From Porticoccaceae bacterium (GTDB lineage Bacteria; Pseudomonadota; Gammaproteobacteria; Pseudomonadales; Porticoccaceae): 7,175 bases of DNA. The stretch lies in the NCBI GenBank assembly GCA_002591625.1, contig PCDB01000056.1, forward strand, positions 13,071-20,245, written 5' to 3'. Shown in pieces: positions 1 through 6,237 of the stretch (within the stretch, counting starts at the first letter, position 1; the number at the start of each line of letters is the position of its first letter). The notes under the pieces are model-generated. The model was not told the DNA's origin and did not search any database. It saw only the letters and a list, made by a program, of their open reading frames with translations. The position numbers and the translations under genes are program-made.

Positions 1-533
1 CTATCCGTGCGTTTGAGTTTCGCATAATAGTAGTGACATTTGCGCGCAGCATTGGCATTTGCTTCTTCATAATAATCTAGATACATAGCCCATTGTTTTT
101 GGTTAGCCAGATAATTAAGCCATTTCGACCTCAAACGATGGGCCAAAACTGAGTCAGGATATGTTTCGAGGAAATTTGAGATATCTCGACGTTGAGGAAT
201 TGATAGGTTGGCTACCAGATCTGAGTATCTTAAGTAGGGATAAAGTGGATAATGCACCAGGTCCTTCTGGAGGTTGCGTAGTTTTTCCCAATTCTTTACT
301 TTGATTGATTTTAATGCATCAGCAAACAATCGGCGTTGCTTTAGCAGTTCAGCGCTATCATGCTTAGGTTTTACGTGCGAATAACTTGTTTGAAATGATG
401 AGCTTGCTTCTGAACCGATGCACAAAGAAGAAAATATGACCCACAATGGCAAAAGTGCAAATACGACACTTTTCAAGTGGCTGTTGGAGGACACTATCTC
501 TTTGTCTTTACGAAAACTTTTAGCATAAAGCAT
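1..533 (-). CDS. slt: Soluble lytic murein transglycosylase, N-terminal part (runs off left edge)
   Basis: The 177 visible residues are the start of a periplasmic lytic transglycosylase of the Slt70 type, which cleaves the MurNAc-GlcNAc bond of peptidoglycan and leaves 1,6-anhydro-MurNAc ends. Residues 1-20 are polar and basic. Residues 22-40 are hydrophobic and end near SEASS, which fits a Sec signal peptide. The lone Cys at 38 is not in a good lipobox, so I do not call a lipoprotein. The alpha-helical N-terminal domain is recognisable from YPLYPYL at 95-101 and CHYYYAK at 166-172, both very close to the E. coli Slt motifs as I remember them. The catalytic lysozyme-like domain (family length about 640 residues) lies beyond the left edge. 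The ATG at 533 is the first start after an in-frame stop. A GTG at 494 would give a shorter, more typical signal-peptide n-region and is a real alternative. The gene is divergent from the 718-1209 gene. Confidence 0.88.
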   Translation of the reverse strand, partial: MLYAKSFRKDKEIVSSNSHLKSVVFALLPLWVIFSSLCIGSEASSSFQTSYSHVKPKHDSAELLKQRRLFADALKSIKVKNWEKLRNLQKDLVHYPLYPYLRYSDLVANLSIPQRRDISNFLETYPDSVLAHRLRSKWLNYLANQKQWAMYLDYYEEANANAARKCHYYYAKLKRTD

Positions 534-550
534 AAATTTTGTTTAACCTT

Positions 551-578
551 AGTAGATAGCTACTCAACGAAGTATCAA
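551..578 (-). promoter_or_regulatory. Candidate slt promoter
   Basis: Read on the minus strand there is TTGATA (573-578), a 16-base spacer, then TCTACT (551-556), about 18 bases upstream of the slt ATG. The -35 matches consensus at five of six positions and the -10 at four of six. A short dyad, AGTAG-ATAG-CTACT (551-564), overlaps the -10 region. With the -10 this close to the start codon, the leader would be very short. If slt really starts at the GTG at 494, the leader would be of ordinary length. This is inferred from sequence only. Confidence 0.25.
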
Positions 579-589
579 GTCTAGCAAAT

Positions 590-601
590 TTTTCCGGAAA
601 A
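590..601. repeat. Perfect 12-base palindrome in divergent intergenic region
   Basis: TTTTCCGGAAAA is a perfect palindrome between the divergent slt and 163-residue-protein genes. A second imperfect dyad, CCAAA-TG-TTTGG, lies at 625-636. Either could be an operator, but short AT-rich palindromes also arise by chance. I do not recognise a known regulator's site. Confidence 0.3.
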
Positions 602-717
602 CATTGATGACGTTTTTTGATTACCCAAATGTTTGGCAAAATAGTACCGTAGGATTTCATCAATTACGCCGAGGTAGATATATTCGCAAAAAGGAAACTA
701 GCTTGGTGGTGAGATAA

Positions 718-1209
718 ATGGTTTGGTTAACAATAGTATTTGTCATACTCATGGCCGTTTCGCCCTTATTTTTGATGCGAAACACGCCCCAACAAAATCG
801 CCTAGAAAAGATAAGAAGTCTCGCCAGATCACATGGGATTGAAATTACTCTGCACAGGCGACCCGATGCGAGAGAAGGAGAGAACCGTCTGGAGGCCGTT
901 TGCTATAAACTGCCATGGCGCTCCAGTCAATCAAAAAAAAATTGGGTTCTGCATAGAATTAGTAATCGTGGGTGGGAATCGGATCTGACGGGTTGGCGAT
1001 GGTTTGCTGGTGACGAGGTAAAGCTGAGCGGAACGAATATCGAATTGGTTCTTGATACGATGCCTGATACCGTAAGCGCTGTCATGCTTGATTCTCAGGG
1101 GGTCGGTCTTATTTGGAACGAAGTTGAAGGAGAGGAGATGGTCTTTTTAATATTGGAAAAATTACAATCTCTTCGATCTTTTTTCGAAAAAAAATCGCCT
1201 AATACTTGA
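718..1209 (+). CDS. Membrane-anchored protein of unknown function (163 residues)
   Basis: Residues 3-20 form one hydrophobic segment, followed at once by a polar stretch with Arg, Gln and Lys. By the positive-inside rule this suggests an N-out anchor with the remaining roughly 140 residues in the cytoplasm. This is inference. The soluble part is rich in Trp (WRSS, WVLH, WESD, WRWF, WNE) and charged residues. I see no catalytic motif or metal site. The ATG is preceded by GGTGAG at 708-713, a good ribosome-binding site four bases upstream. Pseudomonads carry small anchored proteins of similar size near topA, sometimes labelled YajC-like in annotation. I remember a comparable layout (anchor, basic patch, Trp-containing tail) but cannot confirm homology. 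True YajC is shorter and sits with secD and secF, so I would not call this yajC. It is divergent from slt, and a hairpin at 1223-1247 separates it from topA. Confidence 0.75.
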   Translation: MVWLTIVFVILMAVSPLFLMRNTPQQNRLEKIRSLARSHGIEITLHRRPDAREGENRLEAVCYKLPWRSSQSKKNWVLHRISNRGWESDLTGWRWFAGDEVKLSGTNIELVLDTMPDTVSAVMLDSQGVGLIWNEVEGEEMVFLILEKLQSLRSFFEKKSPNT

Positions 1210-1222
1210 CCAATTGATGGCT

Positions 1223-1247
1223 AAGAGCGTATATATGCGCTCTTTCT
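1223..1247 (+). terminator. Hairpin, possible rho-independent terminator
   Basis: AAGAGCG at 1223-1229 pairs perfectly with CGCTCTT at 1238-1244. An inner T-G and A-T pair reduces the loop to about four bases (TATA). The stem begins 13 bases after the stop of the 163-residue gene. The T-tract that follows is short and interrupted (TTTCT), so termination may be partial. Its position suggests it separates that gene from topA. Confidence 0.5.
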
Positions 1248-1302
1248 AAAACTTCCCTAACAGAGACTTTCTAATGAGCATAAATCAAGTGAGCCGTCCT
1301 AA

Positions 1303-1308
1303 TATAAT
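1303..1308 (+). promoter_or_regulatory. Candidate topA -10 element
   Basis: A perfect TATAAT lies 52 bases upstream of the topA ATG and after the hairpin at 1223-1247, where a topA promoter would be expected. I find no good -35 hexamer 16-18 bases upstream and no extended -10 TG, so the call rests on one hexamer in AT-rich DNA. topA promoters are known to respond to supercoiling in E. coli. Nothing in this sequence proves that here. Confidence 0.3.
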
Positions 1309-1360
1309 TTTATGTCAGTCAGCACCAAGAACCAGATAGTTCGCATTAGGTATTCAGTAG

Positions 1361-4051
1361 ATGGGTAAAACACTTGTAATTGTCGAGTCGCCTGCAAAAG
1401 CCAAAACTATAAATAGATACTTAGGCAATAATTTTATTGAAAAATCGAGTATCGGTCACGTAAGAGATCTCCCTAGGAGTGGAAGTCGCGCATCCAGTGA
1501 CCCTAAACAGCGCGCCAAACAGGCGGCTCTGACCAGAAAAATGTCGCCAGCGGAAAAAGAACGTTACAGAACGGAAAATGCCAGAAAACAACTATTCAAG
1601 AGCATGGGGATCTACCCAGCAGATAACTGGAAGGCTGACTATGCCACCCTCCCTGACAAAACAAAAGTCGTAGAGGAATTACAGCGCTTGGCAGAGAAAG
1701 CAGATAGTATCTATCTCGCCACTGATATGGACCGTGAGGGGGAGGCTATAGCATGGCACTTGATGGAAGTTATCGGTGGTCAAACTAGTCGTTACAAGCG
1801 TGTGGTCTTCAACGAAATCACGAAAAATGCGATAAGGGCAGCGTTTGATGCTCCAGGCCAGCTCAATATCAATCGAGTAGAAGCGCAACAGGCAAGGAGG
1901 TTCTTGGATCGGCTCGTAGGCTTCATGATCTCTCCGCTCCTCTGGGAGAAGGTTGCTCGCGGTTTGTCTGCGGGCAGAGTGCAGTCGGTAGCCCTGCGCA
2001 TGTTGGTTGAACGAGAGCGCGAAATTCGGGCCTTTCAGCCGGAGGAATATTGGTCGATCCATGCTGAACTCGTCCCAATGACTGAGAGCATTCAGTCCGA
2101 AAACGGAAAAGTTAGATTTGAGGTGACGAAAAAACTTGGAGACACATTTAGACCAGAAAATGAGACTCAGGCCAATCTTGCGCTTGAAAAACTGAAACAA
2201 TCCTCTTATTCAGTATTTGCTCGTGAAGACAAGCCGACGCAATCTAAACCGCCAGCACCATATATCACTTCTACGCTTCAACAAGCTGCAAGTACACGTT
2301 TGGGTTTTGGTGTTAAGAAAACGATGATTATGGCTCAAAGATTATATGAGGCTGGCCATATTACCTATATGAGAACTGATTCGACTAACCTGAGCGCCGA
2401 TTCCATAGCCTCATGCCGAGAATACATAAACAGGAAGTATCCGGCCGAGTATTTGCCAAACCAACCGATTAATTACAAAAGCAAATCAGATGCCCAAGAA
2501 GCTCATGAAGCGATCAGACCCACAAACATAGACGTGTTACCGGCGTTGTTGTCTGATGTTGACCAAGACGCGGTCCGGTTATATGACATGATTTGGCGCC
2601 AATTTTTAGCATGTCAAATGGCTGCAGCCCAGTTTACGTCGACTAAGATTACTGTAAAAGCAGGCAGTGAGTTTGAGTTGCTCGCAAAGGGGCGCATTAT
2701 TCGATTTGATGGTTACATGATAGTGCAGCCAAACAAACGAAAAAATGAGGAACACATAGAGCTTCCTGATTTGGCGGCAGGCGATGAACTTAAGCTATCA
2801 TCGCTTTTACCACAACAGCATTTTACCAAGCCGCCACCTCGATACTCGGAAGCAGCTTTGGTAAAGGAGCTTGAAAAAAAAGGGGTTGGGCGTCCCTCCA
2901 CCTATGCATCAATAATTTCAACCATTCAAGATAGGGGCTATGCGCGTATTGCAAATAAGCGCCTTTTTGCCGAAAAGATAGGAGACATTGTTTCTGATCG
3001 GTTAGTTGAGAGCTTTAACGATTTAATGGACTACGGCTTCACAGCGGCAATGGAAGAAAAATTAGATAAAGTGGCCGCTGGTGATCTTAGTTGGAGGAGG
3101 TTGCTCGATGATTTTTATCAAAATTTCAGTGAGCAAGTGTCAAACGCAAAGAATGGTGAGAAACCGATGAGACCTAATCAACCAACTTTGACCGATATCA
3201 TATGTGATAATCAAGGATGCGGACGACCGATGGCGATAAGAACTGCAGGTACCGGAGTTTTTCTCGGTTGTTCAGGCTACACTCTGCCACCAAAAGATCG
3301 CTGCAAGGCGACAAAAAACCTCACTGCCGGTGATGAGGCTGTAAATATTGATGAAGATGATGAAGCAGAGTCCAAGTTGTTGCTGCGTAGATACCGTTGT
3401 CAATTATGTAATACTTCCATGGATGCCTATTTGGTTGATTCCACCAGAAAACTCCATGTCTGTGGTAATAATCCAGACTGTGATGGGTTTTTGATAGAAA
3501 CCGGGCAATATGTAATCAAAGGATATGATGGCCCTATCATAGAATGTGACAAGTGCGGGAGCGATATGCAACTTAAGACAGGACGGTTTGGCAAATACTT
3601 TGGTTGTACAGGCCAAACTGATGACGGTGAAAATTGCAAAAACACAAGGAAGCTGTTGCGCAATGGTGAGGCGGCACCGCCAAAAGCTGATCCGATTCCA
3701 ATGCCTTGGCTGCAATGCGAGAAAGTAGATGATCATTATGTCTTGCGTGATGGTGCATCCGGAATTTTTCTTGCAGCAAGTCAGTATCCAAAGCATCGAG
3801 AGACACGCGCGCCGCTCGTAAGTGAGCTGACAGGCAAAAAGAAAAATAATATCAAGGATCTACTCGATCCTAAATTCCATTTTTTGTTGTCGTCTCCAGT
3901 TAGTGATCCAGATGGATTGCCCACGGTAATTCGTTTTGATCGCAAGACAAAATCACATTATGTTCGCAGTGAAAAAAGTGGAAAACCAACGGGTTGGAGA
4001 GCAATATATGGGGATGGTAACTGGGTAATTATGGATAAACGGAAAAAGTGA
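1361..4051 (+). CDS. topA: DNA topoisomerase I (type IA, omega protein)
   Basis: This enzyme relaxes negative supercoils by cutting and passing single strands through a 5'-phosphotyrosine link. The N-terminal Toprim domain has E9 in IVESPAKAK and the metal-binding triad D122, D124, E126 in [10 protein letters not shown]. The core runs to about residue 590. It contains [12 protein letters not shown], the catalytic Y336 in [10 protein letters not shown] with R338 two residues later, and [20 protein letters not shown]. Three four-Cys zinc motifs follow: C615/C620/C637/C648, C680/C683/C701/C707 and C729/C732/C749/C759. The remaining tail is ribbon-like without cysteines and ends in a basic DRKTKSHYV...RKK region. 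At 896 residues it is about 30 longer than E. coli TopA. Eleven of these fall in a basic linker after the N-terminal SGS, at about 40-80. The start matches the family start MGK. The ribosome site is weak (AGG at 1348-1350). The next gene follows after 54 bases with no evident terminator. Confidence 0.98.
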   Translation: MGKTLVIVESPAKAKTINRYLGNNFIEKSSIGHVRDLPRSGSRASSDPKQRAKQAALTRKMSPAEKERYRTENARKQLFKSMGIYPADNWKADYATLPDKTKVVEELQRLAEKADSIYLATDMDREGEAIAWHLMEVIGGQTSRYKRVVFNEITKNAIRAAFDAPGQLNINRVEAQQARRFLDRLVGFMISPLLWEKVARGLSAGRVQSVALRMLVEREREIRAFQPEEYWSIHAELVPMTESIQSENGKVRFEVTKKLGDTFRPENETQANLALEKLKQSSYSVFAREDKPTQSKPPAPYITSTLQQAASTRLGFGVKKTMIMAQRLYEAGHITYMRTDSTNLSADSIASCREYINRKYPAEYLPNQPINYKSKSDAQEAHEAIRPTNIDVLPALLSDVDQDAVRLYDMIWRQFLACQMAAAQFTSTKITVKAGSEFELLAKGRIIRFDGYMIVQPNKRKNEEHIELPDLAAGDELKLSSLLPQQHFTKPPPRYSEAALVKELEKKGVGRPSTYASIISTIQDRGYARIANKRLFAEKIGDIVSDRLVESFNDLMDYGFTAAMEEKLDKVAAGDLSWRRLLDDFYQNFSEQVSNAKNGEKPMRPNQPTLTDIICDNQGCGRPMAIRTAGTGVFLGCSGYTLPPKDRCKATKNLTAGDEAVNIDEDDEAESKLLLRRYRCQLCNTSMDAYLVDSTRKLHVCGNNPDCDGFLIETGQYVIKGYDGPIIECDKCGSDMQLKTGRFGKYFGCTGQTDDGENCKNTRKLLRNGEAAPPKADPIPMPWLQCEKVDDHYVLRDGASGIFLAASQYPKHRETRAPLVSELTGKKKNNIKDLLDPKFHFLLSSPVSDPDGLPTVIRFDRKTKSHYVRSEKSGKPTGWRAIYGDGNWVIMDKRKK

Positions 4052-4093
4052 CACGCGCAAAATACTGATTTAGATCATGCGGAACTTGATATT

Positions 4094-4098
4094 AAGGA
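4094..4098 (+). promoter_or_regulatory. Ribosome-binding site of the 81-residue gene
   Basis: AAGGA lies seven bases before the ATG at 4106, the usual spacing. It is stronger than the site in front of topA. It supports translation of this short ORF and fixes its start. Confidence 0.7.
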
Positions 4099-4105
4099 CT
4101 AACAA

Positions 4106-4351
4106 ATGGGAAAAAATGAATTTGAATTGGTTGTAAATGGCAATGGTGATATAGCTCTTAAACACGCGGCGGAGAACAAGACATTGCTGACCATGCGATT
4201 TTCGAGTGAGATCTTAAGTTACCTAGGAGAAAACCATGTTGATGTTGCAAAAGCGATGATTGATGCGGGACTTCGAAAAGTAATTGATTTGCAGGAACAA
4301 CAACTTTCTATTGATGACAGCTCAGATATGAAAACTAAGCAATTGCATTAG
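4106..4351 (+). CDS. Small protein of unknown function (81 residues)
   Basis: I do not recognise a named family. The first 30 residues alternate hydrophobic and polar (FELVVNGNGDIAL, then LLTMRFSSE), consistent with a short beta unit. Residues about 33-60 (ILSYLGENHVDVAKAMIDAG) look like two helices. The tail is acidic then basic and probably disordered. There is no signal peptide, membrane segment or cysteine. A strong AAGGA site supports expression. It lies 54 bases after topA on the same strand and is probably co-transcribed with it. It ends 22 bases from the stop of lexA, which converges on it. In Pseudomonas, small hypothetical genes also lie between topA and lexA, and this may be the counterpart of one of them. 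That is inference from gene order. Confidence 0.8.
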   Translation: MGKNEFELVVNGNGDIALKHAAENKTLLTMRFSSEILSYLGENHVDVAKAMIDAGLRKVIDLQEQQLSIDDSSDMKTKQLH

Positions 4352-4373
4352 ACTGCGAACCTAAATCTTTCTT

Positions 4374-4979
4374 TTAAATGGCCCGTCTTATGACACCCAC
4401 TGCTATTCCTTCTATCCGCAAGTCTTGTTTATGAAGATCGATCAAAATGGGCTCAAAAAGCTCATTTTCCGGAGCTAGCTGGACCTGGGATTTGTTAGAA
4501 TTTTTCACCAATCTTTTGACAGTAACTTCCCCATCGACTCTTGCTACTACGATCTGTTTATTTTCGGCGTCAGATTGACGATGGATTGCCAATAAATCTC
4601 CATCCAATATACCTGCATCTCTCATACTATCTCCGCGCACATTGACAAGGAAGTCTATGTTGGTATGAAACATGCCTTGAGGAATCTCTAGATAATTTTC
4701 GATATGCTGCTCCGATAGGATTGGCTCCCCAGCTGCCACACTGCCCACGACGGGGATGCCGCAAAGGTTCTCTACTACACGGATTCCTCTCGACGCGCCG
4801 GGTATCATCTCAATGACGCCCTTTCGAGCCAATGCTTTAAGATGATCTTCGGCCGCATTAGCCGATCTGAAGCCCAAATTTTGTGCTATTTCTGCTCGAG
4901 TGGGTGGGTAGCCTGTTTCATCCAAATTGCTTTTTATGAGATCCAAAATTTCTTGTTGTCGGGCTGTCAACTTGGGCAT
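4374..4979 (-). CDS. lexA: LexA repressor, SOS regulator (self-cleaving)
   Basis: LexA represses SOS genes and cleaves itself when stimulated by RecA filaments on single-stranded DNA. From the ATG at 4979 the protein is 201 residues, the usual LexA length. The N-terminal winged helix-turn-helix covers about 1-65 ([12 protein letters not shown], then [22 protein letters not shown]). The cleavage bond is A83-G84 in VAAGEP. The serine-lysine dyad is S118 in [10 protein letters not shown] and K155 in EVTVKRL, both within one residue of E. coli numbering. An in-frame ATG at 5051 would add 24 residues, but those codons span the -35, -10 and LexA box and lie upstream of the predicted transcript, so I reject it. 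The ribosome site is weak (AGG about ten bases upstream). The gene is convergent with the 81-residue gene and divergent from nagZ. Confidence 0.97.
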   Translation of the reverse strand: MPKLTARQQEILDLIKSNLDETGYPPTRAEIAQNLGFRSANAAEDHLKALARKGVIEMIPGASRGIRVVENLCGIPVVGSVAAGEPILSEQHIENYLEIPQGMFHTNIDFLVNVRGDSMRDAGILDGDLLAIHRQSDAENKQIVVARVDGEVTVKRLVKNSNKSQVQLAPENELFEPILIDLHKQDLRIEGIAVGVIRRAI

Positions 4980-5003
4980 CAAATAAACCTGTACCAATAG
5001 AAG

Positions 5004-5019
5004 CTGTACTTTTATACAG
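5004..5019 (-). promoter_or_regulatory. LexA (SOS) box of lexA
   Basis: On the minus strand this reads CTGTATAAAAGTACAG: CTGT, eight bases, ACAG, a perfect match to the gammaproteobacterial LexA core with an AT-rich centre. It contains the whole -10 hexamer of the lexA promoter, so bound LexA would block RNA polymerase. This implies autorepression. On the plus strand a lone CTGT at 4989-4992 is a possible degenerate second half-site, but no partner ACAG is found at the right spacing. E. coli lexA has two boxes; this gene shows one good one. Confidence 0.92.
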
Positions 5020-5039
5020 TGGTGGAGTCGTTTTGTCAA
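5011..5039 (-). promoter_or_regulatory. lexA sigma70 promoter
   Basis: On the minus strand TTGACA (5034-5039, perfect) is followed by a 17-base spacer and TATAAA (5011-5016, five of six). Transcription should begin near 5003-5005, giving a leader of about 25 bases to the ATG at 4979. The promoter is strong by sequence, as expected for a gene controlled mainly by repression. Confidence 0.85.
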
Positions 5040-5091
5040 ATTTGGCATCACTATGGCCGGATTGCATGGGTCGATAAAACGAGATACGGTG

Positions 5092-5127
5092 TTGACTTTG
5101 GTGACTTCGAGCTTTTAAAAATATACT
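5092..5127 (+). promoter_or_regulatory. Candidate nagZ promoter region
   Basis: Two alternatives overlap. One is TTGACT (5092-5097, five of six) with a 17-base spacer to TTAAAA (5115-5120). The other is TTGGTG (5098-5103) with an 18-base spacer to TATACT (5122-5127, five of six). Either would start transcripts about 25-40 bases before the nagZ start. I cannot choose between them. No LexA box is present on this side, so nagZ is probably not an SOS gene. Confidence 0.35.
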
Positions 5128-5148
5128 AAATCTATGTTTTATTAAATT

Positions 5149-5153
5149 AAGGA
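5149..5153 (+). promoter_or_regulatory. Ribosome-binding site deciding the GTG start of nagZ
   Basis: AAGGA stands six bases before the GTG at 5160. The next in-frame ATG (codon 8) has no comparable site, and starting there would trim residues that lead into the first strand of the barrel. This supports GTG as the true start. Confidence 0.75.
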
Positions 5154-5159
5154 TTATTC

Positions 5160-6170
5160 GTGATTAACTTTGGTCGACTAATGATTGACTTGATTGGAAC
5201 TCAGCTCGAGGAGGAGGAGTTGGGACTTCTCCAGAATCCACAGGTTGGTGGAGTCATACTCTTTTCAAGAAATTTTGAGGATCGTACACAGTTAGCCGAT
5301 TTGGTATCCAGTATAAGACAGATAACGCCAGAGCTGTTGATTGCTGTTGATCAAGAGGGGGGGAGGGTTCAACGCTTCAGAATGGGATTCACTCCAATTC
5401 CGCCCATGCAAAAGATCGGTGATGTTGTGATAAATAATCAAGAAAAGGGACTTATATTAGCTCATGAGACAGGTTGGTTAATGGCCTCAGAAATCTTGGC
5501 ATGTGGCTTGGATTTCAGTTTCGCGCCGGTTTTAGATATCGATAGAAATAGTAGCAAAATAATTGGAGATAGAGCATTCTCAGATCGACCGGAAATTGTC
5601 TGTCTTGCTGCCGGAGCGTTCATCCAAGGTATGCGTCAGGCGGGAATGTCATCGGTGGGTAAACATTTTCCTGGCCATGGAGGCGTTATTGGTGACAGTC
5701 ACCTAGAGGCGCCTATCGATACTAGGGTTCTGAAGAGAATTGCTAATCGTGACCTTTTGCCTTATGCGCAGTTGTCAAAACATCTCGGTGGTATTATGCC
5801 CGCTCACATTACATATAGCTCGATAGATGAACGCTCTGTTGGCTTCTCTCACTATTGGCTGCATGATATATTACGGACTCAGATGGGATTCGAAGGTGTT
5901 ATTTTTAGCGACGACTTGTCGATGAAGGGTGCAGATATTGCCGGCGGTTTTGTGGAAAAGGCGTCTCTGGCGCTAAATGCCGGTTGCGATATGATCTTAG
6001 TTTGCAATGATAGAGCTGGAGTTATAGAAGTTCTCAGACACATGGAAGCGGCAGGATATTCTAAGTCTAGCCGGATTGGTCGAATGTCAGCATCGGTAAA
6101 ACCCAGTTGGGATGACTTAGCCAGCCAAACCCGATACCAAAAGATTGTTGCTCATCTTTCGGAACTATGA
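5160..6170 (+). CDS. nagZ: Beta-N-acetylhexosaminidase (glycoside hydrolase family 3)
   Basis: This cytoplasmic enzyme removes GlcNAc from GlcNAc-anhydroMurNAc (peptides) during peptidoglycan recycling. In several gammaproteobacteria its products control AmpR-dependent beta-lactamase. The protein is a single-domain TIM barrel of 336 residues, near the usual 330-345. Family motifs are present: VGGVILFSRN (29-38), AVDQEGGRVQRFR with D64 and R72, GDRAFS with R138, KHFPGHGG with K168-H169, and GDSH with the catalytic-loop H181. FSDDLSM carries the predicted nucleophile D251, the first Asp of the pair. There is no signal peptide, as expected. Translation starts at GTG with a strong AAGGA site. It is divergent from lexA and followed after 67 bases by an MscS-type channel on the same strand. 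The slt gene at the left of the window makes the anhydro products that NagZ processes after import. Confidence 0.96.
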   Translation: MINFGRLMIDLIGTQLEEEELGLLQNPQVGGVILFSRNFEDRTQLADLVSSIRQITPELLIAVDQEGGRVQRFRMGFTPIPPMQKIGDVVINNQEKGLILAHETGWLMASEILACGLDFSFAPVLDIDRNSSKIIGDRAFSDRPEIVCLAAGAFIQGMRQAGMSSVGKHFPGHGGVIGDSHLEAPIDTRVLKRIANRDLLPYAQLSKHLGGIMPAHITYSSIDERSVGFSHYWLHDILRTQMGFEGVIFSDDLSMKGADIAGGFVEKASLALNAGCDMILVCNDRAGVIEVLRHMEAAGYSKSSRIGRMSASVKPSWDDLASQTRYQKIVAHLSEL

Positions 6171-6237
6171 TGGAGCTTAACATGTGCTTTTCCCAACTGT
6201 CGGTAAATGCATACAGCAACATATTTGGATTTGGTAA

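Noticed and set aside
718..1209. Calling the 163-residue protein YajC
   Set aside because: It has one N-terminal anchor like YajC, but it is longer, lacks recognisable YajC core sequence and is not beside secD, secF or tgt.
1274..1339. 21-codon ORF (MSINQVSR...) upstream of topA, considered as a leader peptide
   Set aside because: It overlaps the candidate -10 element, has only a weak AGAGA before it, no regulatory codon run and no adjoining attenuator hairpin.
1679..2200. Long open frame on the minus strand inside topA (173 codons), with several shorter ones in the same gene
   Set aside because: The plus-strand frame is a strongly conserved topoisomerase. The antisense products show no recognisable motif, and no ribosome site was evident.
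2652..2667. CTGT-N8-GCAG inside topA, considered as a LexA box
   Set aside because: It has a mismatch in the essential half-site and lies deep inside a coding region.
6197..6216. CTGT...ACAG pair upstream of the MscS-type gene, considered as a second SOS box
   Set aside because: The spacing is 12 bases, not the 8 that LexA needs.
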